Shown: positions 16,356 to 24,905, numbered from the stretch's first letter. The stretch: DNA of 64,000 bases from Sphingomonas flavalba (GCF_004796535.1 NZ_SPHY01000001.1:310001-374000); one strand, 5' to 3'. Program-made: numbers and translations. The notes: generated from the sequence alone by a model not told the origin.

Positions 16356-17765
16356 ATGACCAGGCCCGGAATCGTCGCCGCGCTGACCGCGCTGCTGTTG
16401 CCGCTGACCGCGGCATGCACCACCGTCCAGGGCACGCCGCCGGCGGTCACAAGCGCCAGCTTCGACGGGCGGGCGCGCAACGTCATCCTGTTCATCGGCG
16501 ACGGCATGGGCGTATCGACGGTGACCGCCGGGCGCATCTACGACGGCCAGTCGCGCGGCGGCACCGGCGAGGAGAACCTGCTGGCGTTCGAGCATTTCCC
16601 GCAGCTTGCGCTGGTCAAGACCTACAACACCAACCAGCAGGTGCCCGACAGCGCCGGCACCGCTTCCGCGATCAACACCGGAGTCAAGACACGCGCCGGG
16701 GTGATCGGCGTCGGGCCGGAAAGCCTGCGCGGCGACTGCGCCGGGGCGCTGGCTCACCGCCTGCCGACGCTGGCGGAAACGCTGGCGGGGCGCGGCAAGG
16801 CGATCGGCATCGTGTCGACCGCGCGGATCACCCACGCTACCCCGGCGGCAGTGTTCGCCCATGTCCCGGAACGCGGCTGGGAGGACGACGCCGCCATCCC
16901 CGACGCGGAGCGCACCAAGGGGTGCCAGGACATCGCGCGCCAGCTTGTCGACTTCCCGTTCACCCTGGCGATGGGCGGCGGCCGGGCGCATTTCTTCGGC
17001 AAGAACGCGGGCGGGGCGCGGCGCGACGGCGCGGCCGATCTGCCGGCCGAATGGGCGGCGCGGACCGGCGGCGTCTATGTGCAGGGCCGGGCCGAGATGG
17101 AGGCCGCGCTGGCCGACGACCGCCCCGTGCTCGGCCTGTTTACCGATTCGCACATGACCTACACGCTCGACCGCGCGCCGGACTCGGCGGAGCCGACGCT
17201 CGCCGAGATGACGCAGGCGGCGATCGCCCGGCTGGCGCGCCACCCGGGCGGCTATTTCCTGATGATCGAGGGCGGCCGCATCGATCACGGCCATCATGAC
17301 GGCAAGGCCGCCTATGCGCTGCGCGAGGTGCAGGAACTGTCGAAGGCGGTCGCCGTCGCCCGCGCCAGCGTCGACCTGTCCGACACGCTGGTGCTGGTGA
17401 CCGCCGACCACAGCCATGTCTTCACCCTCGGCGGCTATGCGACGCGCGGCAACCCGATCCTGGGGCTGGTGACCGGCAACGACGCGCGCGGCGTGGCGAA
17501 CGACCAGCCGAGCCTGGCCAGCGACGGCCAGCCCTATACCACGCTCGGCTATCGCAACGGCCCCGGCGCGGTGACCACCAGCCCCCGCCCCGCCCCATCG
17601 GCCGATCCGATGACGCGGCAGCAGGCGCTCGTCCCGCTCGGCGCCGAGACTCATGGGGGCGAGGATGTTCCGCTCTACGCGATCGGCGCCGGGTCCGCGC
17701 AGGTACGCGGCGTGATCGAGCAGAACCGCATTCACGACATCATCCTGAACGCGCTTGCCGAGTGA
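16356..17765 (+). CDS. Alkaline phosphatase (PhoA family), lipoprotein
   Basis: A 469-aa secreted alkaline phosphatase. The N-terminus MTRPGIVAALTALLLPLTAAC is a lipoprotein signal with lipobox LTAAC. Family motifs are NVILFIGDGMGVSTVTAGR (metal-binding Asp), VPDSAGTASAINTG (nucleophilic Ser), IEGGRIDHGHHDGKA, LVTADHSHVFTLGGY and the last His in ETHGGEDVPLYA. It hydrolyses phosphomonoesters in the periplasm. The ATG at 16356 has AGGAG 7 bases upstream and starts the signal peptide, so the longer in-frame upstream start is rejected. It fits the phytate/inositol-phosphate theme of the next 25 kb but is not in an operon with it. Confidence 0.92.
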   Translation: MTRPGIVAALTALLLPLTAACTTVQGTPPAVTSASFDGRARNVILFIGDGMGVSTVTAGRIYDGQSRGGTGEENLLAFEHFPQLALVKTYNTNQQVPDSAGTASAINTGVKTRAGVIGVGPESLRGDCAGALAHRLPTLAETLAGRGKAIGIVSTARITHATPAAVFAHVPERGWEDDAAIPDAERTKGCQDIARQLVDFPFTLAMGGGRAHFFGKNAGGARRDGAADLPAEWAARTGGVYVQGRAEMEAALADDRPVLGLFTDSHMTYTLDRAPDSAEPTLAEMTQAAIARLARHPGGYFLMIEGGRIDHGHHDGKAAYALREVQELSKAVAVARASVDLSDTLVLVTADHSHVFTLGGYATRGNPILGLVTGNDARGVANDQPSLASDGQPYTTLGYRNGPGAVTTSPRPAPSADPMTRQQALVPLGAETHGGEDVPLYAIGAGSAQVRGVIEQNRIHDIILNALAE

Positions 17766-17892
17766 GCACCCCGCAGCGTCTGGGCAGGCAGGCGCGTTCG
17801 TCCCGGCCAACTCACCATGCGTCGCAAAATTAATTTTTCGGTAACCCGCCCGCACCGTACACCCGTCTGACGGGGGCGCGGGAGAATGACGC

Positions 17893-18021
17893 ATGCCTGA
17901 GCCACGACACCTGATCGCCTATGCGCTGATCGCGCTGATGCTACTGGCGGGGGCCGGCGCGATCTGGCGCGCCATCATCCAGCGCCGCCGGCGGCGCGAG
18001 ATGCGGCGGCGGCGTGGCTGA
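17893..18021 (+). CDS. 42-aa single-span membrane protein
   Basis: A short open frame: MPEPRHLIAYALIALML... with one hydrophobic segment of about 20 residues, followed by an extremely basic tail (IIQRRRRREMRRRRG). GGGAG lies about 8 bases before the ATG. The topology predicted by the positive-inside rule is an extracellular N-terminus and a cytoplasmic Arg-rich tail. Codon use is normal for this genome. I do not recognise it. Small basic membrane proteins of this kind are common and often unannotated. It is convergent with the inositol dehydrogenase gene. Confidence 0.55.
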   Translation: MPEPRHLIAYALIALMLLAGAGAIWRAIIQRRRRREMRRRRG

Positions 18022-18056
18022 CCCGCCTGCATGGGAACGGCACCAGCCCATTCCCC

Positions 18057-19046
18057 TTACAGGTTGACGACAGCGCCCTCGGCGGCGGAGCGGCCGGCCG
18101 CTTCGGCCAGCACCAGCGCCGCGATACCGTCGGCATAGCCGACAGCGGCGGGGGCGCCGGCCAGCATGTCGGCGAAATGCGTCATTTCCGCGCGATAGGC
18201 GGCAGCATAGCGGTCGAGGAAGAAATTCTGCAGCGGGTCGGCGGCGGCCCCCGCCTCCCCCCAGCATTCGACCGTCGTTTCACGGACATTGCCGGCGCGG
18301 ATCAGGCCGCCGGAGCAAAATGCCTCGATCCGCTGGTCATAACCATAGCCGGAACGGCGGGTGTTCGAGATGACGCAGAGCTTGCCCGAGGCGGTGCGCA
18401 GGAAGATGCGCGCGGTATCGACATCGCCAGCAGCGCCGATCGCCGGATCGACCAGGCAACTGGCGGAGGCGAACACCGACACCGGCTCTTCCCCCAGCAG
18501 CCAGCGCGCCATGTCGAAATCGTGGATCGCCATATCCTTGAACAACCCGCCCGATACCCGGACATAGGCGATCGGCGGCGGCGCCGGATCATGGCTGATG
18601 ATATGCAGCGTTTCGAGGCTGCCCATCGCCCCGGCGCCGAGCCGCGCCTGCAGCGCGCGGAAATGCGGGTCGAAGCGGCGGTTGAAGCCGAGCAGCAACG
18701 GCACCCCGGCCCCGCCGAGCCGGTCTGCCGCCGAGCGGGCACGGGCGAGATCGAGGTCGATCGGCTTTTCGCAGAACACCGCCTTGCCGGCGGCGATCGC
18801 CCGCGTCGCACAATCGAGATGGGTGTCGGTCGCGCTGGCGATGATCACGCCGTGCACCGCAGGATCGGCGAGAACGGCGTCGAGCGTCGCGACGCTGGCG
18901 CCGGTCGCCGCCGCGACGTCCCGCGCCGCAGCGTCAACCGGGTCGACGACATGGGCAAGGCGCAGGCGCGGTTCGGCGGCGACGTTGCCGGCATGGATGC
19001 GGCCGATGCGGCCGGCGCCGATCAGGGCGATGTCGTACATGGTCAT
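18057..19046 (-). CDS. iolG: Inositol 2-dehydrogenase (Gfo/Idh/MocA family), first copy
   Basis: A 329-aa NAD-dependent dehydrogenase that oxidises myo-inositol to scyllo-inosose, the first step of inositol catabolism. It has the Rossmann motif IALIGAGRIGRIHAGN, catalytic-lysine motif FCEKPIDLD, FNRRFDPHFRAL, and the GGLFKDMAIHDFDMARWLLG segment with the catalytic Asp and His. SNTRRSGYGYDQRIEAF is characteristic of inositol dehydrogenases. The ATG overlaps the upstream paralogue's stop by 4 nt. The two copies are clearly homologous along their whole length, and they may prefer different inositol stereoisomers. Confidence 0.9.
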   Translation of the reverse strand: MTMYDIALIGAGRIGRIHAGNVAAEPRLRLAHVVDPVDAAARDVAAATGASVATLDAVLADPAVHGVIIASATDTHLDCATRAIAAGKAVFCEKPIDLDLARARSAADRLGGAGVPLLLGFNRRFDPHFRALQARLGAGAMGSLETLHIISHDPAPPPIAYVRVSGGLFKDMAIHDFDMARWLLGEEPVSVFASASCLVDPAIGAAGDVDTARIFLRTASGKLCVISNTRRSGYGYDQRIEAFCSGGLIRAGNVRETTVECWGEAGAAADPLQNFFLDRYAAAYRAEMTHFADMLAGAPAAVGYADGIAALVLAEAAGRSAAEGAVVNL

Positions 19047-20041
19047 TCCTTGTCCAAAGCGACCGGGCGCCCCTCGCGCGCCGAAAGCGCCGCCGCCTCC
19101 GCCATGGCCAGCGCGGCGCGGCTGGCGGCATAGCCGGTTTCCGGCGCGGCGCCCCCGGCGAGAATGTCGGCAAAATGGTCCATTTCCGCCTGATAGGCGC
19201 CCGCATAGCGCTGGATGAACGCATAAGGAAAGGCGTCGGCCTGGGCGCCGGCGGCGCGCCAGACGCTGACCGCGCTGTTGGTGACGTTGTCGACGCGCAA
19301 CGCCCCGGCGGCGCCGAATGCCTCGATCCGCTGGTCATAGCCGTAGCCGGACCGGCGGCTGTTCGAAATGACGCAGAGCTGGCCCGAAGCAGTGCGCAGC
19401 AGCAGCTTGGCGGTATCGACATCGCCGAGCGCGGCGATTTCGGGATCGATCAGACAACTGGCCCAGGCGAAGACCTGCACCACCGGTTCGCCGACCAGCC
19501 AGCGGACCAGATCGAAATCATGGATGGTGAAATCCTTGAACAGCCCGCCGCTGCCGGGAATGAAGGCGGGCGGCGGGGTTTCCGGATCGTGATTGACGAT
19601 CTGCAACGATTCGAGCGCGCCGATCTCGCCGGCATCGAGCCGCTGCTTCAACAGCCGGTAATGCGGATCGAAACGGCGGTTGAAACCGACGAACAGCGGC
19701 GGCAGGCCGGGGCGGGTGAAATCGGCGGCGGCCGCGTCCAGCCTTTCCAGCGACAGGTCGAGCGGCTTTTCACAGAACACCGCCTTGCCGGCGGCGAGGC
19801 AGGCGCGGGCGTCGTCGAGATGCGCGTCGGTCGAGCTGGCGACGACGACGCCGCGCACCGCCGGATCGGCCAGCACCGCGGCGAACGTCGTCACCTGGGC
19901 GCCGGTTTCCTCCCCAAGAGCATTGGCCAGCTCGGCGCGCGGGTCGACGATCCACGCCAGGTCGAGCCGGGGGTTGGCGGCGGCGTTGCGGGCATGGACG
20001 CTGCCCATGCGCCCGGCGCCGAGTTGTGCGATGCGGATGAT
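19043..20041 (-). CDS. iolG: Inositol 2-dehydrogenase (Gfo/Idh/MocA family), second copy, non-canonical start
   Basis: A paralogue of the adjacent iolG, with EKPLDLSLERLD, GGLFKDFTIHDFDLVRWLVG and SNSRRSGYGYDQRIEAF. The first ATG in frame (20008) lies inside the NAD-binding motif IAQLGAGRMGSVHARN and would delete half of it. The frame stays open upstream to an ATC at 20041, preceded by AAGGAGA with a 7-nt spacer. A start there gives (M)IRIAQLGAGRMG and 332 aa, the same length as its paralogue. No ATG, GTG or TTG exists between the upstream TAA stop and 20008. Either ATC initiates translation or a G-to-C change has weakened or silenced the gene. The promoter region is shared with iolR. Confidence 0.85.
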   Translation of the reverse strand: MIRIAQLGAGRMGSVHARNAAANPRLDLAWIVDPRAELANALGEETGAQVTTFAAVLADPAVRGVVVASSTDAHLDDARACLAAGKAVFCEKPLDLSLERLDAAAADFTRPGLPPLFVGFNRRFDPHYRLLKQRLDAGEIGALESLQIVNHDPETPPPAFIPGSGGLFKDFTIHDFDLVRWLVGEPVVQVFAWASCLIDPEIAALGDVDTAKLLLRTASGQLCVISNSRRSGYGYDQRIEAFGAAGALRVDNVTNSAVSVWRAAGAQADAFPYAFIQRYAGAYQAEMDHFADILAGGAAPETGYAASRAALAMAEAAALSAREGRPVALDKE

Positions 20042-20075
20042 GGCGCCGTCTCCTTGCCCCTGGGGATCATCTTAT

Positions 20076-20089
20076 AGAATGTGATTTCC
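20076..20089. promoter_or_regulatory. Candidate IolR operator 1
   Basis: The minus strand reads GGAA-N6-TTCT, close to the GGAA-N6-TTCC site I recall for the rhizobial RpiR-type IolR. It lies 35 bp upstream of the second iolG in the divergent iolG/iolR region. Confidence 0.5.
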
Positions 20090-20144
20090 GTTTCCAAATA
20101 GAATGGAATTTACATCGCAGCAATGATATTTTGCGTTTGCCGTC

Positions 20145-20158
20145 GGAACAGATATTCT
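20145..20158. promoter_or_regulatory. Candidate IolR operator 2
   Basis: GGAACAGATATTCT has the same GGAA-N6-TTCT pattern as the site at 20076-20089. It lies 25 bp upstream of the iolR start, which suggests autoregulation and joint control of both directions. Confidence 0.5.
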
Positions 20159-20183
20159 AATCCGGCCAGTATCGAGGACGCCC

Positions 20184-21032
20184 ATGACCGACCAGCCGCA
20201 GGTGCCGACGACAGCAGAGGAATTCCGCGCCCTGGTGCTGGAGCGCTATGACGGCCTGAGCCGGCGGCTGCAGCAGATCGCGCGCTACGTGCTCGACCAG
20301 CCCAACGAACTGGCGCTGGAGACGCTGGCGGTCATCGCCGAGCGATCCGGCGTGCAGCCGTCCGCCATCGTCCGCTTCGCCAAAAGCTTCGGCTTTTCCG
20401 GGGCGACACAGATGCAGCGGCTGTTCCGCGACGGACTGCTGTCCGGCAACGCCGCGCTCGGCTATGGCGACCGGGTCCGCCAGTTCAACGACGTCGTCAG
20501 CCGCCGCAAGGCCGGCGAAGAAGTGCTGAACGAGTTCGTCGAGGGCAATGTCCTGGCCCTGCAGAATCTCGCGCAGACGATCAGCGACGCGGAGATGCGC
20601 CAGGCGATCGCGATGATCGCCAAGGCCGAGACCGTGCATGTCGCCGGATTCCGCCGCTCCTTTCCGGTCGCCGCCTATCTGGCCTATTCGCTGCAGCAGA
20701 CCGGCAAGCGGGTGCTGTTCATGGACGGCGTCGCCGGGCTGGCGAAGCAGCAGGCGAGCGCGATGCACCCGCGCGACCTGCTGATCGCGATCAGCTATCA
20801 CCCCTATGCCGAGGAAACGGTGCAGCTGGTCGACATTGCCACGCAGCAGGGCGCGGCGGTGCTGTCGCTGAGCGACAGCCTGGTCAGCCCGATCGCCAAG
20901 CCGGCATCGCTGGTCCTGCAGGTGCGCGAATCGGAAGTGCGCGGTTTCCGCTCTCTGGCGACATCGATGTGCCTGGCGCAGGCGCTGGTCATCCGTTTCG
21001 CGTTCGAGACGGCGCCGGGCAAGCGCGGTTGA
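20184..21032 (+). CDS. iolR: RpiR-family regulator of inositol catabolism (HTH + SIS)
   Basis: A 282-aa RpiR/MurR-type regulator. It has an N-terminal helix-turn-helix (ALETLAVIAERSGVQPSAIVRFAKSFGFSG) and a C-terminal SIS phosphosugar-binding domain (TVHVAGFRRSFPVAAYLAYS, LLIAISYHPYAEETVQLV). It diverges from the two iolG genes and precedes iolC. In rhizobia the homologous IolR represses the iol genes and responds to a phosphorylated intermediate, probably the IolC product. Candidate operators are at 20076-20089, 20145-20158 and 21055-21067. Confidence 0.9.
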   Translation: MTDQPQVPTTAEEFRALVLERYDGLSRRLQQIARYVLDQPNELALETLAVIAERSGVQPSAIVRFAKSFGFSGATQMQRLFRDGLLSGNAALGYGDRVRQFNDVVSRRKAGEEVLNEFVEGNVLALQNLAQTISDAEMRQAIAMIAKAETVHVAGFRRSFPVAAYLAYSLQQTGKRVLFMDGVAGLAKQQASAMHPRDLLIAISYHPYAEETVQLVDIATQQGAAVLSLSDSLVSPIAKPASLVLQVRESEVRGFRSLATSMCLAQALVIRFAFETAPGKRG

Positions 21033-21054
21033 GATATTTTGCCGCGGGCCAATT

Positions 21055-21067
21055 ATAGAATTTCTAT
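21055..21067. promoter_or_regulatory. Palindrome before iolC
   Basis: ATAGAATTTCTAT is a perfect 13-bp palindrome (6-bp arms and one central base) in the 67-bp gap between iolR and iolC. It shares the AGAA/TTCT halves of the candidate IolR sites but with a shorter spacer. It may mark an internal promoter/operator for iolCDEBA. Confidence 0.35.
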
Positions 21068-21099
21068 TGCATAAGTGAAATCGATGGAATAGGCGTTAC

Positions 21100-23064
21100 A
21101 TGTCGCCCGATGCTGCGGGCGGCGGGAACGGGACCGCTATGGCGCATTCGGACAAGATGCTCGATCTCATCACCCTCGGACGATCGAGCGTCGACCTCTA
21201 TGGCCAGCAGACCGGCGGGCGGCTGGAGGACACCGCGTCCTTCGCCAAATATGTCGGCGGCAGCCCGACCAACACCGCCGTCGGCGGCGCCCGGCTGGGC
21301 CTGCGCACCGGGCTGGTGACGCGGGTCGGCACCGACCATATGGGCCGGTTTCTTCACGAGCAGCTCGGGCGCGAGGGGGTGGACACGCGCGGCGTCGTCT
21401 TCGACCCCGATCGGCTGACCGCGCTGGTCATCCTGGGCCTGCGCGACCGCGAGAATTTTCCGCTGATCTTCTACCGCGAGAATTGCGCCGACATGGCGCT
21501 GACCCGCGACGACCTCGACCGCGCCTGGATCCAGTCCGCCGGAGCGGTGCTGATCAACGGCACCCACCTGTCGCAGCCGGACGTCTATGCCGCCAGCGTC
21601 GCCGCCGCGACCTGGGTGCGCGAGGCGGGCGGCAAGGTGCTGTTCGACATCGATTATCGCCCGGTGCTCTGGGGCCTGACCGGGCGCGACATGGGCGAGA
21701 ACCGCTTCGTCGCCGACCCGGCCGTGACCGAGCGGCTGCAGCAGGTGCTGCCGCTGTGCGACCTGATCGTCGGGACGGAGGAGGAGATCCACATCCTCGG
21801 CGGCAGCACCGACACCATCGCCGCGCTGCGCGCGATCCGTGCCGGGAGCGACGCGCTGATCGTGTGCAAGCGCGGTGCACTGGGCTGCGCCGCCTTCGAC
21901 GGTGCCATTCCCGACCGGCTGGACGACGGGATCAGCGGCCGCAGCTTCCGTATCGAGGTGTTCAACGTGCTTGGTGCCGGCGATGCGTTCATGGCCGGGT
22001 TCGCGCGCGGCTGGCTGCGTGGTGAGGCGATCGCCGACTGCTGCACCTTCGGCAACGCCTGCGGCGCAATCGTCGTGTCGCGCCACGGCTGCGCGCCGGC
22101 GATGCCGAGCTGGACCGAGCTGGAAGCCTTCCTGGCCAGCGACACCCACCCGTTCCGCCTGCGCGACGACACCGCGCTGGAGCAGATCCACTGGGCGACG
22201 ACGCGGCGGCGCGCCTATCCGTCGCTGACCGTGCTCGCCGTCGACCACCGCAGCCAGTTCGAGGAACTGGTGGAGGAATTGGGTGTCGACGCCGGGCTGA
22301 TTGGCCGGTTCAAGGGCTTCGCGCTCGCCGCGCTCGACAGGGTGGCGCAGGGCGATCCCGGCTTCGGCCTGCTGGTCGACGGGCGCTACGGCTTCGACAC
22401 GCTCGCCGCCGCCGCCGACCACCCCTATTGGATCGGCCGGCCGATCGAGCGGCCCAAGTCGCGGCCGCTGGCGTTCGAGGGATCGGCCGATGTCGCAACC
22501 GAACTGGCGCAATGGCCGGTCGACCACGTCGTCAAATGCCTGGTCTTCTACCACCCCGACGACACACCGGAGATGCGCGATCGGCAGGAGCGGCAGTTGC
22601 TGCGCCTGTTCGACGCCTGCCGCAAGACGCGCCACGAACTGTTGGTCGAGGTCATCGTTCCCGCCGACATGCCGGGCGACGCGATGACCGTCGCCCGCGC
22701 GATCCGCCGGCTCTACGCGATCGGCATCTACCCGGACTGGTGGAAACTGGAACCGGTCGACGACCCGGCCGCCTGGCGCAATATCGCGGCGGCGATCACC
22801 GAGAACGATCCGCATTGCCGGGGGGTGGTGCTGCTTGGCCTGTCGACGCCGATGCAGCAGCTTATCGCCTCGTTCGACGCGGCCGCCGCGGTCGACATCG
22901 TCAAGGGATTCGCCGTCGGGCGTACGATCTTCTACGATGTCGCGCGCGAATGGATGCGCGGCGCGATCAGCGATGCCGACGCGGTGGACGCGCTGGCCGA
23001 GCGGTTCTCGCTGCTCGTCGAGGCGTGGCGCAACGCCCGCGCCGGCGTGGGGAAGGCGGCATGA
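21100..23064 (+). CDS. iolC: 5-dehydro-2-deoxygluconokinase fused to DUF2090 aldolase-like domain
   Basis: A 654-aa bifunctional protein. Residues of about 20-335 are a PfkB-family kinase (LITLGRSSVDLYG, SFAKYVGGSPTNTAV, and NVLGAGDAFMAGFARGWLRG at about 288-307 with the catalytic Asp). It phosphorylates 2-deoxy-5-keto-gluconate. Residues of about 365-650 are DUF2090 (LAVDHRSQFEELVEELG, FGLLVDGRYG, PDWWKLEPVDD), thought to act as the aldolase splitting the phosphorylated product, replacing a separate IolJ. No iolJ gene is seen nearby, which agrees. It overlaps iolD by 4 nt. The start could instead be the ATG at 21139. Confidence 0.93.
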   Translation: MSPDAAGGGNGTAMAHSDKMLDLITLGRSSVDLYGQQTGGRLEDTASFAKYVGGSPTNTAVGGARLGLRTGLVTRVGTDHMGRFLHEQLGREGVDTRGVVFDPDRLTALVILGLRDRENFPLIFYRENCADMALTRDDLDRAWIQSAGAVLINGTHLSQPDVYAASVAAATWVREAGGKVLFDIDYRPVLWGLTGRDMGENRFVADPAVTERLQQVLPLCDLIVGTEEEIHILGGSTDTIAALRAIRAGSDALIVCKRGALGCAAFDGAIPDRLDDGISGRSFRIEVFNVLGAGDAFMAGFARGWLRGEAIADCCTFGNACGAIVVSRHGCAPAMPSWTELEAFLASDTHPFRLRDDTALEQIHWATTRRRAYPSLTVLAVDHRSQFEELVEELGVDAGLIGRFKGFALAALDRVAQGDPGFGLLVDGRYGFDTLAAAADHPYWIGRPIERPKSRPLAFEGSADVATELAQWPVDHVVKCLVFYHPDDTPEMRDRQERQLLRLFDACRKTRHELLVEVIVPADMPGDAMTVARAIRRLYAIGIYPDWWKLEPVDDPAAWRNIAAAITENDPHCRGVVLLGLSTPMQQLIASFDAAAAVDIVKGFAVGRTIFYDVAREWMRGAISDADAVDALAERFSLLVEAWRNARAGVGKAA

Positions 23065-24905
23065 CCGACAGGCGGATGACGGCCGCGCAGGCGGCGGTGG
23101 CGTGGCTGGCCAACCAGTATGTGACGCTGCCCGGCGGACCGGCGCGCTTCTTCGCCGGCGCCTGGGCGATCTTCGGCCACGGCAATGTCGCCGGGATCGG
23201 CGAGGCGCTCTATGCCGCCCGCGACACGCTACCAACCTGGCGTGCGCACAACGAGCAGGCGATGGCCCATGCCGCCATCGCCTTCGCCAAGCAGAGCCGG
23301 CGGCGGCGGGCGATGCTGTGCACGACATCGATCGGGCCGGGGGCGACCAACATGGTGACCGCCGCCGCCCTCGCCCATGTCGACCGCCTGCCGGTGTTGC
23401 TGCTGCCTGGCGACGTCTATGCCAGCCGCCGCCCCGACCCGGTATTGCAGCAGATCGAGGATTTCGGCGACGGCACTGTTTCCGCCAACGACTGTTTCCG
23501 GCCGGTGTCGCGCTATTTCGACCGGATCACCCGGCCGGAGCAGTTGCTCGACGCCCTGCCGCGCGCGATGGCGACGCTGACCGACCCGGCCGATTGCGGG
23601 CCGGTGACCCTCGCCTTCTGCCAGGACGTGCAGGCGGAGGCCTTCGCCTATCCCGAAGCTTTCTTCGCGCCACGCACCTGGCGGCAGCGGGTGGCGATGC
23701 CAGACCCCGCCGACATCGCCGCGCTGGCCGAACGGCTGCGCACGGCGGCGCGGCCGCTGCTGATCGTCGGCGGCGGCGTCGGCTATGCCGGGGGCGAGGC
23801 GGCACTGGTCGCTTTCGTCGCGGCGACCGGCATCCCCTTTGCCGAGACGCAGGCGGGTAAGGGCACCCTGCCCCACGACCACCCGCATAATCTGGGCAGC
23901 ATCGGCGTGACCGGAAGCAGCGCGGCCAACCGCGCGGCGGCGGAGGCCGACCTGATCGTCGGGCTCGGCACCCGGTTGCAGGATTTCACCACCGGGTCAC
24001 GCGCGCTGATCGACGGTGCGCCGCGGCTGGTGCAGGTGAATGTCGCGGCGTTCGACGCGTACAAGCATGGCGCGATGCCGGTGATCGGCGATGCGCGGGC
24101 GGTGCTGCTGGCGCTGGCGGATGCCGCACAGGGCGTTGCGGCAAGCGCGGACTGGCAGGCGGCGACACGGGCAGCGCGGGCCGAATGGGATCGCGCCGCC
24201 GCGGCGGTGATGGCAGCGCCGGCCGGCAACACCCTGCCGTCCGACGCGCAGGTGATCGGCGCCGTGGCGCGCGGGGCGGCGCAGGACGCGATCGTCGTCT
24301 GCGCCGCCGGCGGCCTGCCCGGCGAGCTGCACAAGCTGTGGCCGACCGGCGCGACCGGCGGCTACCATGTCGAATACGGTTATTCCTGCATGGGCTACGA
24401 GATCGCCGGCGGGCTGGGCGCGAAGATGGCGGCGCCGGATCGCGACGTCTATGTGCTGGTCGGCGACGGCAGCTATCTGATGCTGAATTCGGAGCTGGCG
24501 ACCGCCGTCGCGATGGGCGTCAAGCTGATCGTCGTGCTGCTCGACAACCGCGGCTTCGGCTGCATCAACCGGCTGCAGGCGGCGACCGGCGGCGCGCCGT
24601 TCAACAACCTGCTGGCCGACACCCGCCACGCACAGCTGCCCGACATCGACTTCGCCGGCCATGCCCGCAGCCTTGGCGCCCATGCCGAGAAGGTCGGGTC
24701 GATCGCCGAGCTGGAAGCGGCGCTGGGCCGGGCGCGGGCGGCCGGGCACAGCAGCGTCATCGTCATCGACACCGATCCGGCGGCGAGCACGGAGGCCGGC
24801 GGCGCCTGGTGGGACGTCGCGGTGCCGGAGGTGTCGGAGCGCCCGGCGGTCAATGCCGCGCGCGCGGCATATGAGCGGCAACTGCGCCGGGGCGAGAGGA
24901 AGTGA
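23061..24905 (+). CDS. iolD: 3D-(3,5/4)-trihydroxycyclohexane-1,2-dione acylhydrolase (decyclizing)
   Basis: A 614-aa thiamine-diphosphate enzyme that opens the ring of trihydroxycyclohexanedione to 5-deoxy-glucuronate. It has the three-domain acetolactate-synthase-like layout: PYR domain with the cofactor Glu in RAHNEQAMAHAAIAFA, a central domain, and PP domain with VGDGSYLMLNSELATAVA (Mg/ThDP site, about residue 467) and LLDNRGFGCINRLQ. The ATG overlaps the iolC stop (ATGA); a long in-frame upstream extension is antisense or shadow sequence. It is followed after 7 bp by iolE. Confidence 0.95.
   Translation: MTDRRMTAAQAAVAWLANQYVTLPGGPARFFAGAWAIFGHGNVAGIGEALYAARDTLPTWRAHNEQAMAHAAIAFAKQSRRRRAMLCTTSIGPGATNMVTAAALAHVDRLPVLLLPGDVYASRRPDPVLQQIEDFGDGTVSANDCFRPVSRYFDRITRPEQLLDALPRAMATLTDPADCGPVTLAFCQDVQAEAFAYPEAFFAPRTWRQRVAMPDPADIAALAERLRTAARPLLIVGGGVGYAGGEAALVAFVAATGIPFAETQAGKGTLPHDHPHNLGSIGVTGSSAANRAAAEADLIVGLGTRLQDFTTGSRALIDGAPRLVQVNVAAFDAYKHGAMPVIGDARAVLLALADAAQGVAASADWQAATRAARAEWDRAAAAVMAAPAGNTLPSDAQVIGAVARGAAQDAIVVCAAGGLPGELHKLWPTGATGGYHVEYGYSCMGYEIAGGLGAKMAAPDRDVYVLVGDGSYLMLNSELATAVAMGVKLIVVLLDNRGFGCINRLQAATGGAPFNNLLADTRHAQLPDIDFAGHARSLGAHAEKVGSIAELEAALGRARAAGHSSVIVIDTDPAASTEAGGAWWDVAVPEVSERPAVNAARAAYERQLRRGERK

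Noticed and set aside
15000-17894. 964-codon minus-strand open frame opposite the pirin and alkaline phosphatase genes
   Set aside because: Antisense artefact of GC-rich coding; its sequence is composition-biased and has no motif.
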